Origin: Scortum barcoo
Lineage: Eukaryota; Chordata; Actinopteri; Centrarchiformes; Terapontidae
NCBI GenBank assembly: GCA_023238725.1
Contig: CM041538.1
Span: 9,980,880-10,044,879 of the forward strand
DNA length: 64,000 bases
Reading direction: 5' to 3'
The notes under the pieces: generated by a model
The model's input: only the letters and a program-made list of their open reading frames with translations
Databases searched by the model: none
What the model was told of the DNA's origin: nothing
In this document: positions 25,101 through 39,200 of the stretch, piece after piece
Position numbering within the stretch: the stretch's first letter is position 1
Layout of the letters: every line of letters starts with the position of its first letter
Position numbers and translations under genes: made by a program

Positions 25101-27151
25101 GAGTAATGGGGAAAACAACACTTTCCGCCTGTACATTAGCATACAGCTGTAGATGACAGATAAGAGCTTGGCAGAGGATTCTCCCCTGAGATTTCACCTC
25201 AATAAATTTGTTAAAATCAAGAATATTCTGGCTTTTCTTTTCAATGTGTTGATGTAGAAGTTCTCATACAGTGTTCATTGTTATGCTTGCCAGAAGCAAC
25301 ATCTGTCACAAAGGCACTGCATTCTTTTTTTATAAGCCCTTGTTGGACACTGTGGTGCCGGTGCCATTAACCTTCAAAATCCAAGGACCAACCCAGGAAC
25401 ATCCAAGGACCAAGCATCCTATAGTGTGACCTGTTATGTATAAATGACACATATAACTTCTACAATGTGTAAAATGTTTAAAAAAAAAAAAAAAAAAAAA
25501 AAAGTAATTCAATAAACTGTGCAACACAGTGTGGACACATAAGAAATGTATATATACATGCAGTGTAATCAAATATGCGGCTTCTCTGAGATCTGGTGTT
25601 GAAGAGCTGTCTTACTTTCTTATAATGTCCCTCAAATGAGTTTATTAACGATCATCACTCTCTTGTAGCTCCTTTACTCAGGGAAATAGCTGGTTGTTTA
25701 GCTGCTAAATGTAACACTCATATAGTGTACAGCAGCCTTTTTAGAGCTTTTTATTTGGCAGAAATGGCTGCCCGCTGCAGACAAAAACTACAGTGTCTAT
25801 AAGAGCGGCTGGACAGCGAAACAGTGAGCTGAAACTCGCTAAAGCTCTGTAAAGTGAAAGGAAACTATAGATTCAGGTGAGAATTCTATTCAATTTCATC
25901 ACTACAAGCGATCCCTTTCACACTGGCATATTGTTTTTGTGTTTTTTATTTGATACTATTATGAAAATATGGATTTCTGGTTCTTTGAAATACAAAATAA
26001 AGTCATCATTATGATGCGCTGACCTCACTCTAACAAGTAACGTAAGTGATGTTACTAAAAGATTAATTATCTTACACTGTAGAATAGCACCTTAAATTCA
26101 AGCTTTTCTTTTATATTTACAAATGTATTCTGTATCGACATGCTCCTGCTCTTGATTGAAGCCACTTGCTTTACACTGAATTAAGTATTTAAACCCCAGA
26201 CTCCATCTTTTCATGGCTGCACCATTCCATCATATGGAAATATTCTTGTTGTCTTGAGAATCATTTTATACACAGTTCCCCTTAATTCAGCCTGACATCT
26301 TTGGCGTCTTTGGGAGCTTTGGGTATTTGGAATTTAAAATAAAGCTCTGTTGGTTTAAACAAAGCTTAGCTGCCCAGCATGAGTTTTGCTCACCGATGGG
26401 TCAGTGGGGTTGAAGAAGTAGGAGAGTGTAATTAGTGCTAAGGTACTTTTCACTCTTCTCCTTTTTGTTGGTTTGCATCCTTTGTTCCTTGTATGAAAAG
26501 CCCTGTCAGATTTGGCTACTATCTCTTTAATAAGAGTTTGAATGCAGTGAATGTCTTTCCACAGCTAAGGGGGAACACGCTGTTCCAGCTCATGTATTTG
26601 CACATTGTCAATGTTGACTGATGGAAACCTACAGCAGTAAAGTACAGCCCGCACTTTACTGAGCTTCCTTGTGATATATTTCCTCTTCCTTTACCTCACT
26701 ATTTTTCTTTTGCTTCTTGGCTTTTTGTCTATTGCTCAGTCCACACCATCACATATTTAAACTCTTATGTGTCAGCTGCAGCAACGTGGCTGTTTTGTTG
26801 GCTACACACCTTTTTGTCATACGGTCAGAGAGAATCATGGTTCATGGTGGTGCTCTGCGCTGTGCTGGCTGCAGCTTTTACTCCTGTCATTTCTCTTTGC
26901 AAAGTGCGGTGAGAAGAATGCAATTGCGCAGTGTTTCTGATGATGGCTGAAGAAATTGGCTGTCAAGGAAAATGAACTGCATTGCCACTGCTGTAACATC
27001 CGTATTTGCATTTGGGAGTGAAATATTTCCACTTTTTCACTTTCCTCCTGATCGGTGTTTGCTGAAGCATTAGAGTCAACAGCCTGTTGTTTGTGTGAAG
27101 CTCTTTGAGTTTGACTGTCATCATTCAGTGAGAGAATGGTAATTAATTTGC

Positions 27152-27185
<34 letters not shown>

Positions 27186-30100
27186 GAGGAGACGTCACAA
27201 ACTTAAAGAAGAGACTTTCAAAAGCTGTAAAATCAGTCACTCCAGTTAGGTTGAATTTGCTTAATCCTGGCCATTAGTTTCAGTTTCTGATCTTACTTCC
27301 ATTTTGTTACATGTATAATACTGTTAGTGCCGTTCCTAAAATTCCTCTGTAGAAAAACCAGAGCTGGATAAATCAGAATGAAATGCATCATAGATTTTCC
27401 ACATCCTCCTTTCTGAAAGGCACGAGAAATCAAAGACGTCTAAGTCATTACAGATGTCTTCCTTGGCGTGTCATTGAGCAGGAGAGGAAATGGGAGGAAT
27501 GGTGTAGTAATGTACAATAATCTCTGGTTCCTCTGGGTATTGATCTGACTCGGAGCCTCCCTCCCATCTTTCCTGTCCAGGAATAGAATATCATACCATC
27601 ATAAAGATCAGCTAGTCCACAGCCATCAGACTGACTGACTCACTCTTACGGTCTCTTGTCTCTAAATTCACTCTTTTATTATCCTTTCTTCCTCTATTGC
27701 CTCAGTGCCCAGAATAATTTCTGATGTGACTAGATATTCCCAGTTTGCCTGACGTTTATTGGATGTACAGCTAAACTAGAGTGCCTGATTATCTAATGAT
27801 TATAATGATTATAATTACGAATGACCTCCTGAGACACTGGCACAAACTGATTCTCCTCGATTTTGATGAAAGCAATCTAATTTCTATATTTTTGCCCTAT
27901 AATTCAGTTAACCCCTGATATAGTTGTGACTACAACCTTCCAAGACAATAGCGTGCTAGGTTTGAGTCTTGTACAGGCAGTCAGATGTACAGTAACAGGC
28001 CTACATTAGACACTAATGCCCTCTGTTAAAGCTCCTTAAAAATGTATGAGCCTGTTTGTTTGGTCCTCTATATGACCCTCTGAATAAGAAAAATGTTTGT
28101 GTCATACTGATTAAATTACATTGTAATGCAGCAGCCCACCCCCTGTTTGCCTTTGTGTTAAACTTTCAATTTTAACAAATAGTTTGGGAAGTACATCGTG
28201 TGTTTGCTTTCTGTCCGAGAGTTAAATGAGAAATTCGATACCACTCATGTTGTTCACAATGAAGCTGCAGCCTACTAGCTTAGATTAGTATAAAGACTGG
28301 AAACGAGGATAACAGCTGTCTCTAACTAAAGGTAACAAACGGCCAAAGCTATTCCAGTTTGTTTTATTACGAACAGAGAGCAAGGTTAGCAGTTTCACTG
28401 TTTTTTCAGTCTTTATGTCAGACTCATCTAACCGGCTGCTGGTTCCTGTTTCCTATTTAAGCAAATGATCTCAGAGATATTTATTCAAATAAATGTTGAC
28501 TTGCTACCTATCGCTGAACAAGGTACACAACACCTGTGTGTTTTTTCCAGTCTCTGCTAGCATTGTGAGTAAACGGTTACTATGGCTAAACAAACAAAGA
28601 AAAGATAGATGACTACAGATAATTAAACTAAAACCGAAGTGGAAAAACAAGCCTGAAATGATCGATTATTGCCACTGGTGCTGCAAAGGACAACGAAATG
28701 AGAATCTTTGAGATTATAACTTTAACCAACCAATGTAAGAGTGGTATTGATCTTCTCATCTAATTCTCAGGAACAAAGTGAGCAAAAATATGTCTTCAAG
28801 ACTATATTAAAAGCTCCATCTTAATTTAAATGTTGTCAAGGTATTTGACCTTGCTGTATCCAAATATCCAACCTGGTATTTTCTGCAAATGCCACAGTGC
28901 TGCAGTGACCTTCCTCTTGCTCCATATAACACAGAAGTGACCACTTGCGTGTGTTCGCATTGTTGCTGTGTGTAATCTGTGTCCCTTTTGTTCTGTGTGT
29001 TAATCAGAAAAGCCCTCCTCCACTTTGGCAGTTGCCCACCACTCAACAACGAGGTCTGTTTGCTCCACAAAGGCTGCTATTCACTCCACTACATTCATCA
29101 TCACCACTCGCTTATTCATAACTCGTAATCTCCCCCTTCACAATGCTCAGTTCAGCCAGTCAGCCTGTGGTTGTCTGAAGGAGTCGTCTCCATCGACCGG
29201 GCATGAAAAGGATTCAACACTGGCTTCGGTTCATGATTGTTACCTGACTGAATAATAGACTGCATAATTTTTGTCGTTTAACCTCAGCTTTATAACAGAT
29301 GTGGCCAGTCAACCTGTGCTTCTTTGCTTATTCATTGAGGCACCTCACCCATATCAACCGGCTAACCTGTAATGAACCACTGATTACTTCATCGGACAGA
29401 AAGAGACGGACAGTAGGGCATGAAGGAGGCAGATTCGACATGAAGTCAGAGACAGAAAGTGATGTAAAGGAGAGGAAGAAGATGGGAGGGGGAAACTTGA
29501 TATGTCAAGTATTCTGCTGTGTGCTCACCGTGGCTCCACTGTTCCTCCATGGTCTTGCCTCGTCCTTCTCTTGGCCCGCAGCCACGGGCGGCTCCAGTGT
29601 CACGTGTAATCATTGTTATTTTGAAGCCAAGGACGACTCCCTATTATCCTACCTGCTCCTGTTAATGAGGAAACCGGAGTTCTGACATCCACAATTTGTC
29701 ACAAAGGTGGAACATACATTTCCTATCTCCGTCCCAAAGAAAGACAGTCCTAATCTCAACTACATCATACACAGGTTCTTTTGTGTCAGATCATGTGTCT
29801 CCAGTGATGTTTTTATCCACGCGGCTCTACGCATGGCATCGTCGGTCGCTCAGTCTGCAACAAGACTGAAATAATCTCAACACCGAATGTTCGTCTCTTT
29901 GCCGCTATGAGGTTGACATTTTTGTTTTTTAGTAAAATCCCTCAGGCACTATTGAATCAATCACCATGGAATTTACATACATGCAATCAGTTGTAATTAT
30001 TCTGGTGAATATCCTGGTTAATTTCTCCAGTATTCTGATTATTGACCAAATACATGTAAAACTAATGAAATTCTCATCAGCCCCAGTTGTACTTTGTGTT

Positions 30101-33100
30101 TATGCTACGTTGACTCCATGTCATGCGGTGTGAAAAAAACTATTCATGCCAGCCTCTGACTTGTAATCCAAGTTGAAGATATTTTATTTCCAACTTGGCA
30201 TCAAGAACTTTAGAAACGTAGCTAATTGATTCATCTAGTATGACTGCAAGGCTTGCAGTGAGGTTAATATATTACATATTGGTAAAATAAATGAAGTAGC
30301 AAATGTCAGGATGCAAACACACGTCTGCCTAGTTTGAATGTATAAACACGGTTAATATTACATCTACTAAATATCAGCGTACTAACATTGTCAGTGTGAG
30401 GGTATTAGCATGCTAATATTAGCATTTAGCTCAAAGCAAGCTACAAGCTCAATGAGCCGCTAACGTGGCTGCTAGTCAGTTTTAGAAATTTAAAGTACAC
30501 TTTAGTTTGTAATGCCACACTGAACCTGTCCTGTGTCTGTTATAGTTGGGATAAATGCGATGCCAAGACTATGTCAGCAGGATTTATTAATGGCTGGAGA
30601 AAGAAGTTTGTTAATTAGCAGCAGGCCTGATTGCAGACTGATGGCAATAAAGCTTTGAAACCCACAGGAAACCAGTTTTGATTAACTGCCTCTTCAAAAA
30701 TGCACAACACAGCTGATATTGAGCCGAGCTGGCCGACACTTGTCTCTTGTTTGAAAGAAAACTTAGAGCATGTTTTTTTCTTTATGTTCCTTCAGTTGTG
30801 TCAATGCCTCACCGAGTGATGAGAGATGGTGATGCTACTGGCACAAATGAAGCTTTCGTTACTGCGCGGCCACTGAGGCGTCTGCACTAAACTCAGGTTT
30901 ATTTGTATCACTATCAAGCACCCCGCTCCACCCACCCTCCTCTTTCCCTCTGCCTAGTCTGAAGTCATCATCCATTGGAGCTCCGTGTACACGGTGATGA
31001 CAAATACCTTGAGACAGCCTGAGTGAGAGGGAAGGCAGGAGAGCTGAGAGAGAAGGACGAGATAAAAAAGAGGGCGCGGAGAGAGGGGGGGACTGAGAGA
31101 TTCTGCCCAGAGGGGGCTACGAGAGAGGATTTGGATGAGAGGAAGAGGTAGCAACAAAAAGAGAGAGAGAGAGAGAGAGTGTGAGAGAGACTGAGAGGTC
31201 CATGGTGTGGAAGAGAGGAGCAGACTGGAGGTGAAAAAAAAGTGAAAAGAGACAGGAGGAGTGCTCTGCTGCAATGGGAAGAGAGGGCTTTCATATCATC
31301 TAACCCACATCTGTGTGTACAGCTGACAGTGGAAAAGAAAGATGCAGCGTGGAATGGGGAGTGTTTGTCGATTCTGTGCCAAAACGGGCGCACACTGTGT
31401 ACTTTGCATTTGGGAGGGTGCAGTGAGGTGGCCGGTGCGAGAAGCAATAAAGTCAGTGTTTGGATGTTAGAGAAAGCAGGAGGGAGAAAGGGACAGATAA
31501 GAGGAGAGGTGGCTTATGGCTTGCTTTTTCCCCTCAGGACATGTAGGCTGCAGTTGCAGAATCCACAGCTTGATTCATATTATCTTCACGGGTGGAGTAG
31601 TCTGATTCGGTATTTATTTCAGACGTTTCTGCTGCACGATTTGATGACTCAGTGTGCACGTTGTTGCTGCACCTCTATATAATATGCAATGATGTTTCTT
31701 CTCTCTATGCACGTCTGTGTGTGTTTTCCTGTGGGTGTGGGAGCCTGTACCTCTGTGTTTTGCGTGTGTTTTGTGAACTGTGAACAGGTTTGAAAGGGCA
31801 CTGTGTGTCAGAAGTGTTGCCTTGTGGTCCAGAGTGGGTGGGCGTGGACATGGTGGTCTGTACAGGATGGAGACGTGCGGAGTCAAGGAAGGAGTCAGAG
31901 ATGATTCTAATTAAGGAAATTGTCGGGTGTCTGTCCCACTTACTGATGTAATCGGTCTAATAGGGTCATTTGTTTAATTCACACATTCAGTAGATGTGAC
32001 AATGGAAATGTTTTCTGCCTGTCTTATCATTAGCAATCCTCCCTGTGTCTGTTGGGATTTCTGTCAGTCTCTTGTCTTTCATTACATTGTCTGTGTGTTT
32101 GTGTCTGTCTCTGCCTCTGTTAGAATGGCTAAATAAGTGCTGAACTTTGAAATGACATGCTGCAGAGAAGAAATAGGTAAATCCAGCCTCCTTGGAAATC
32201 CGCGCTGTTACCAGGAATATTTAGCAAAAGCACCTTTTTCTAGAGGTGCATTTGAAAGTACAAATCCTCAGCAGCATTACGGTGCGGTAAATCTGCACCT
32301 CCAGCCTCTGAAAGTCATAAAGGGGAACATTTTGTCTCATAGTGATGCCAACTGTGTGTAGGCATTGAGGTGCTGCTGTTAACAGCTGGTCCGTGACAGG
32401 AAGCAAAGCAAAATGTTTTCATATTTAATTTATTTTTACCTGATGCAAACACAACCTGGAATGAAAATCAATTTCACTTTTGCTGTTCTACCCACATACT
32501 ACTATTTTGTTCTCACGTGTGAATCTTTTATTGTTTTACCTCAACGCTGTGTGTACAAGAAAGGCTTTTGTCAGGTAAAGTGATCACCTGTACACCTGTA
32601 ATGATAGACCACTGGCGGTTGCTGTCTCATTATTGGATGCTTACTTATGCAAAAAAGGGAACTTTATGTCTAAGTACAAACTGTATGATCATAGGGTTTG
32701 TCCCATGTATAATATTTCGCAAATAAATAGATACATATAAGGAATATTTATTTTAATACTGAAGTTATGACCTCATGTTTCGGATATAGATGCCTTCATA
32801 TTCCCACAGTTAAAGCTAAACAATTTCCTTAAAGTTAACACAAGGGGATATGTTTACTGCAATAATTTAATAAATCATCTTTGTCAGTCTATGGCTCAGG
32901 TCAACTGAGTCCTGGTGTGTTTTTATTAATATTAAATTAGACCATCTACCCTCCTCAACTGGAAATACAAAGTTTAAACAGCGATCTCCACTATAATATG
33001 CATTCTTTCGAACTGACCCAAACTGTTGTCCACAGCCAGTGAGGACAGTGAATGCACCATTGAGTCTTTCCTAAAGTGTCTGTGACCTTCATTTCAGTTT

Positions 33101-33144
33101 CAAAACTGACTTACACCCTATTTATCTTGTATTTTATATCTCAA

Positions 33145-33203
<59 letters not shown>

Positions 33204-33215
33204 AATACCTGCGCA

Positions 33216-33269
<54 letters not shown>

Positions 33270-36200
33270 AATATTTGCGCGCGCACACATACACACACTT
33301 GCTCACATACACAACACACACAACACACACACAAACACCCCACAGAAATGCTTCAGAGAGCAACTCAGATCACAGAAAGACACCCTGCTTGTTACGCCTG
33401 CCTGGCTGCTGTCTGATAAGCATTAGCCCTGGGACAGTCGCATCACGGTGAAGGCCGTGAGTAATACAGGCTTTATCTGTATCACTGCTAGTCCTTTGCC
33501 AACCTGCTCAACAGCGACCTGGTTTCTGTTGCAGTGCTAAAAGGGTCTTTCGAACTCAGAAAGCCTCTTATTTTGCCAACATTAATGGCACTGACCTGTA
33601 ATTAAAATACTCAGAAAACTGATTTAACTTTTAACTCAACTTTAACCCCAACCATTGAGATGCAATTTAATATGTTTATCATGTTAAACAAAAATCAAAC
33701 AAAATATCTGTGGCACTCACTCTATTGATGAAGAACACTGATGAGGTAAAACTGGGTAAAGACTGTTAACTCAAATTGATCACCCTTAGATCACACGACT
33801 ACTTTGTGTAAGGTGTCATTGATCCCCTCAGCACTGCGGACATTGTTTCGGTTTTGGCTCATAACTGTAGTTCTCCTTTAATCTTATCTGTCTCATCAGC
33901 ATAAAGCAAAAAAGCTCTTTAAACTGAGTGGACCAAACTTAGCAACTAGCTGGTGAACATAGTGGAGCATTTAGCAGATGAAGAACCAAATATTGCTCTT
34001 AGGAGTTGGTGGAGGCCAAAAACAGAGCTAAAAGAACAATGATTATTGGACTTATGATAGACAGGTGGTGAAAAACACGACTCCAGATGGTAATGACGCT
34101 CCATATCTTCTGGATTTTTGAATAAACAAATGTTTTAGAACAAAGTTGCTCAACTTAAAATGTGATAACATGTGACAACATAAAATTTTTTTACAGTTTG
34201 TTTCTGCTGTCCCCAAATGGCCAAACAAATTGTTATTGTAGATTTGAATATGATTTGAATATTTCAAACATAGTTTTATAGTAAAATAAGGGGAAAGATC
34301 CCACTTGTTAGATAGGACCGTGTTACTGATTGTTGATGTTTTAGTTAAGGGTGGACCCTGAACAGCCCTGATGATCGCATGGCCGCCAAACAGTCTAATA
34401 CTCTTCTCAGCTGGCCCTCGTCTCAGGTGTGCCGCTTCGCTGAAAATGACAACAACATTTTCCAAGGAAGCTGAGAGGTGGTTTGTTTGCGTAGTGCAAA
34501 AACACACCAGTCGGACTGGCCTAGCCCGTGCAGTAAAGCTGTGATGGGCGATGTGTGAATCTCTCTGCATGTTCAACCAAGTAACAAACTCAAATTCATG
34601 TAAGCCAGCTGAACACATGCTCGGTATTGGGGCTGAAGCACTGTGAAAACGTTGAAACCAATCTGCTGGCTGTTCCAAGGGTGTGTGTCTGTGTGCTGTG
34701 TTGCCCTCAGTGATGAATACAGGACTCATTAGAATTGCCGTCATGTCGCAGCGCTGCCTGCAGCATTTCATCTAAAGCACAGTGGAGCTGCTCGTCAGAT
34801 TTCAGAAACCAGGAGTACCACTCAAGATTAAAAAGTCAAAAATACCTTGCTCTGCTTCCTCTTCGGCCTGTGTGATGTTTGACAATGTTCTTCAGAGGGG
34901 AAGAGCCGTGTGGAACCAGATCAAGTTGTCACAACCTCTTTGTAAGTACTGAAGAGGGATCCTTTAAATAGTAATGCTACCTTCAAGTCAAGTTTCTACT
35001 CATGTTTTGATTTATCTTGACAGAAAATATCATCCTCAGCAAAAATGTTAGGCTGAAAAAGTAGAAGGAATAGTAGAAGGGTCCTTAGATGTATTGGGTG
35101 TTGCGTTTATTTTGTTGGCATCCTCTCTATGTCTCCTCTCTAATGGCTCTGATTTCTTTTTTCCTTTATTTCACTGGGAGAGGACACGGGGAACAGAAAG
35201 ATGAACAAGAGAACCTAAAGCATAGATACAGGATGGTAAGATTATAAATTACATGATAAAACAGGATAATTGCAATAAAGCGGACTAATAGACAGACGAA
35301 GAAGATGCCAAAATATTGATTGTCTGATGATCGTCTTATTACACATCCTGCAGAGTAACATTCACATTTATTTGTACTCTTTTTAGCGTTGCTCTTTTTT
35401 GGTCTCCACAAATTCCCGAGGCAGCAGATTTTTTCACCTTGAATATGTAAAAAAAAATGGTGGTCAAATGTCAGATGATACTGTGACCAATAATACAAAT
35501 TGATGAAGTGATGACAAAAACTCTTTTTGGCTATTATTTATTGATTTGGACCCCAAGGTTGTTGTGTGAATCCACCCTCTTGACTTCCTCTGCCTGGATG
35601 ATAACCAGGACAGGCCTCCTGTTCCTCTGCTAGTCCACCACGCGCTCATTGATTTTGCTGATACTGAGCTTCAGGTGATTGTTGTGATGAAGCTCTCTAT
35701 TAGAAGCTCTTTATTATTCAACTGTAAAATAGTCTCAACAGTAACTGAAGACAGCATATGTCTCACTTGAAATTCTTCACTGAAATACGTATGTCAATAT
35801 AATGATAACTTCCATTTAGCCAAAAATACATGTAATGCTTTTTTATTAAATTCCTTCAAAGTCTTCAATACATGTATTATAAGAGTCCGGACAGACATAG
35901 ATGTAAACTGCACCTTCACTGGTTGTCAGAAGCATACAACCATGGAGCAATAATTCTAGTTAGCTGAGAACAGCTGCCTGCTGTGGCTGGAAATGAGGCT
36001 GAGAGCAGAAAAACAAAACATTGATCTAAAATAGACTAAAGAGTCCTGCGGGGCTGAAGGGTACTGCAGAGTTGGGTGGTATTTCTGTGCTGGTTATATA
36101 CCACTAGTGACCCCTTTCATTTACACCAAATATTTTGCTCTTCTGGGGATATAAAAATATTGATTAGTGCAGCTTTAAAAACAGGGACTAAGATCTAATT

Positions 36201-39200
36201 CTGCTGAGAATAAGTGCAAAAATGAACTTACAGCTGTTAAAAAATGGCAAAGTGACTTGATTTGTGTAGCAGTTTTATGTTGCATGTCAGTGCAGTGCTT
36301 ATGTGCATACACACTGTAAACATGTAAAACAAATATCCTCTGGCCATCAGACTTGTTTCTGGCAAGCTCCACTGTGTGTCCCTCTCTTTCACCACTCTGT
36401 TCCAGGAAGCAGAGGGACACATCCAGCAGCAGCACAATGATATTTTTATGTGACAGGTGTTTATTGGATCCACAGAACATGTAGTGATACTGTGTGATTT
36501 ACAGTGCAATGCCAGTAGTGGTGATATCAGGGCTAAATTTACTGTCTGGCCGTGGCCTTGACCTTTTCTGTATGTGCATGTGTGTGCACTCACTTTTGTA
36601 ACCATGTAAGCAAGACATAAAGGATTGACATGAACTTCCTGTGTAAAATTAGCTTTCATATTTGGTTCTCATTTGCTATTATTTTGTTTTGAATGCATAG
36701 AAATAAACAAATCATATATTCCCTGACAGATGTTGGGATGCTAAATGTTCCTGTGTGTGATCTCTGGAAAACGCCCCACTTTCTGGCTCCTCTGATGCTC
36801 CATGCCTCAGTGATCACATGGCTGCTGTGGGACAGGCATTCTCTCCAGGCTGCTGTCATTATTATTCAGGACCCAGGAAATGGTTTTCACAAGCTGTCCT
36901 CTGGCTGCTGAGGAGGGTCTGGGGTTATACTGGTCAGAGAATCACTTAGCCCTGTTTAAACTATTGGCACTGCTGGCCCTCTGAAGTACATAGTGGTGGG
37001 AATACGAGACTCCAGAGGATCAGTGACTGATGAATGAGATGTCAGAGCAAAGATTAGGTTCATTTGAACCTTGACAGAAAAGCTGCAGTTTTTCCATGAT
37101 GTAACCGTAACTACGCTTGAAAAAGTATATGCTGTGCATTATTTTCCTTCACAGTGTGAGTGACTGTGTTATAATGTGACATTACTTTTTGGCTAGCAGA
37201 GCTATTTTTGGTGTGCTGTTGACTTCAAGAATAGAGACAAGGTAATTCTACACAGGAGCTGAATTCACTGTTCTGGCTGCTTATCCAGCAGTCAAAATAT
37301 TTACCCATCATGCCATGAACCTTGAAGAGGGGTCTTTGTTATTCAAGGCTTGTGTGTGGTTATTCCTGAGACTCTTACATGTGTTGACTTGATTGAGCTC
37401 AGTGTCTGTGTGTGTCTGTGACCGTTCAGAGTGTGTGGACAATGTGTGGCCTCTGGTCTTGGCAGGGCAGGATTAGTTCTGTCAATCTCATGTTGTGAGG
37501 CAAAGCGGCGTGACATTTAAATCTGTCCCATCGAGAAGGACAATTTTTGTGCGTGTCTGTCCGTGGGTGTGATGGGGCAGCAGGGGTAAGAGTTTTGAAG
37601 GGGGGTTACCGAAAATGTTAGAAATGTCATTGCTCCTTACACTGTTTCACTTTGAAAAGGTGACTCTCTCCCCCCCCTCCCCCAACGCTCTCTCTTGCTA
37701 TCTCTCTGCCTGTCTCTCTCCCTCTCAGATAAGTTGTTTGGAAAGCGGCTGCTGCAGGCTGGGAGACACATCATGTCTCATAAGTCTTGGATGAAAACGG
37801 TGCCCACAGAGAACTGTGATGTCCTCATGACATTTGCAGGTCAGGCACTCACACACACACTCCTATGTTTGCATTTCTCTATATAATGTACCCTTAACCT
37901 TAGCTTTAACCATCATAACAACACGCTGAAGGTCAGCTAAACCCAGGTGCACATAATCTGACAATTATTAAAACTGCTGATTGCTTTGTTCAATTAGTAC
38001 AAAAGTACATACACATGCAGACACATTTGCATAATTTAAAATAAAATTTTATTTTAATGCTGCACTCCACATAATCTTAAATTTACGTCCCTCTCCAAGT
38101 GAAGATGAAAACAATAGTCTTTAATTTCTCTGTTACATTCCTCTTAGGATGATCCCATCTTGCTACTGAGGCTGGTAACTATTATCTGCAGCAGTAGGAA
38201 TCAATATAGTTTTACACTGCTGATTTACAAAGATGAGGATCATGAGTATTATGTTAATAATACACTCCCACTTCACTTTCTTGTCTTTGCCCTGAACCAG
38301 CTATTAAAGCAGAGAAAAGTCATTCTCAAGTGTTCGTTAGTGTGACATTTAACCTCCAGCTGCTGCTCAAGAATAAATAGTACAAGACTGTGGGAGTACT
38401 CGGCAGCTCTCGCGTGCAATGATGCGTGGGTATGTATTTTTGTTTTTCATTTCCTGCCACAGACACTACAGATGACCACACGTTGCTATGGCTACTGAAC
38501 CACATCCGACTGGGAATCCCAGAGCTCATCATCCAAATCCGACATCACAAGACCACACGAGTCTACGCATTCTTCGTCACTGCTACATATGAAAAGTAAG
38601 GACTCACAAAGGTTGTCTATTGTTAGTAGCACATTTTTGCAAAGGTGTATTTAGTCATTAATATCAATCTATGGCTTCAAGTAACAGTTATAGTACTGAT
38701 TATTTTGTCAGTTATTTTATGTAAAATTTTATGTATAAAAGAGTGAAAATGTTCATCACAGTGCTCCAGAACACAAGATGATATCTGTCTGATCAACAGT
38801 CCAAAACCCAAATATAGTTTTTAACCAGTGATGACAACAGCACAGAAAGCAGCTAATCCTTACTTTGGAGAAGCTAGAAAAAATCGAAACCTTGTGGACG
38901 GACCTGACAAAGCGTGAATATTTACAAATCAGCATCATGATGTAGTTATTTTGGCATCCTTTTGATCCGTTTATTGCGATTAAATCACAGCAAAATCCAG
39001 TTACCCATTATACCACTGTAATAAGCCAGATTAATTCAGCCAATGTGCGACTTGCCAGATACAGTGAATATTTATTTTGTCACACCAAATATGAAACTGC
39101 CACCCAATGGAGACAGATGGAGGGGTGACTATTCACAAAAAACACAAATGATACCACAGTCAAACTTGCTATCGACCGAACTGTTGTCCTGTGAACGAGC

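Larger units (their letters stand above)
19154..37728 (+). other. ano8: ano8 intron 1, about 18.6 kb
   Basis: No recognisable gene inside. It holds homopolymer tracts, twin CA arrays, a purine-rich stretch near 31.0-31.3 kb and several degenerate teleost repeats. The length compared with the compact remainder suggests regulatory content, which cannot be tested here. Confidence 0.85.

Noticed and set aside
33148..33265. Possible CRISPR-like array
   Set aside because: Simple dinucleotide repeats in vertebrate DNA, with no unique spacers and no cas genes.
33118..33363. Cys-Val repeat frames on minus and Thr-His repeat frame on plus
   Set aside because: Translations of the CA/GT arrays.
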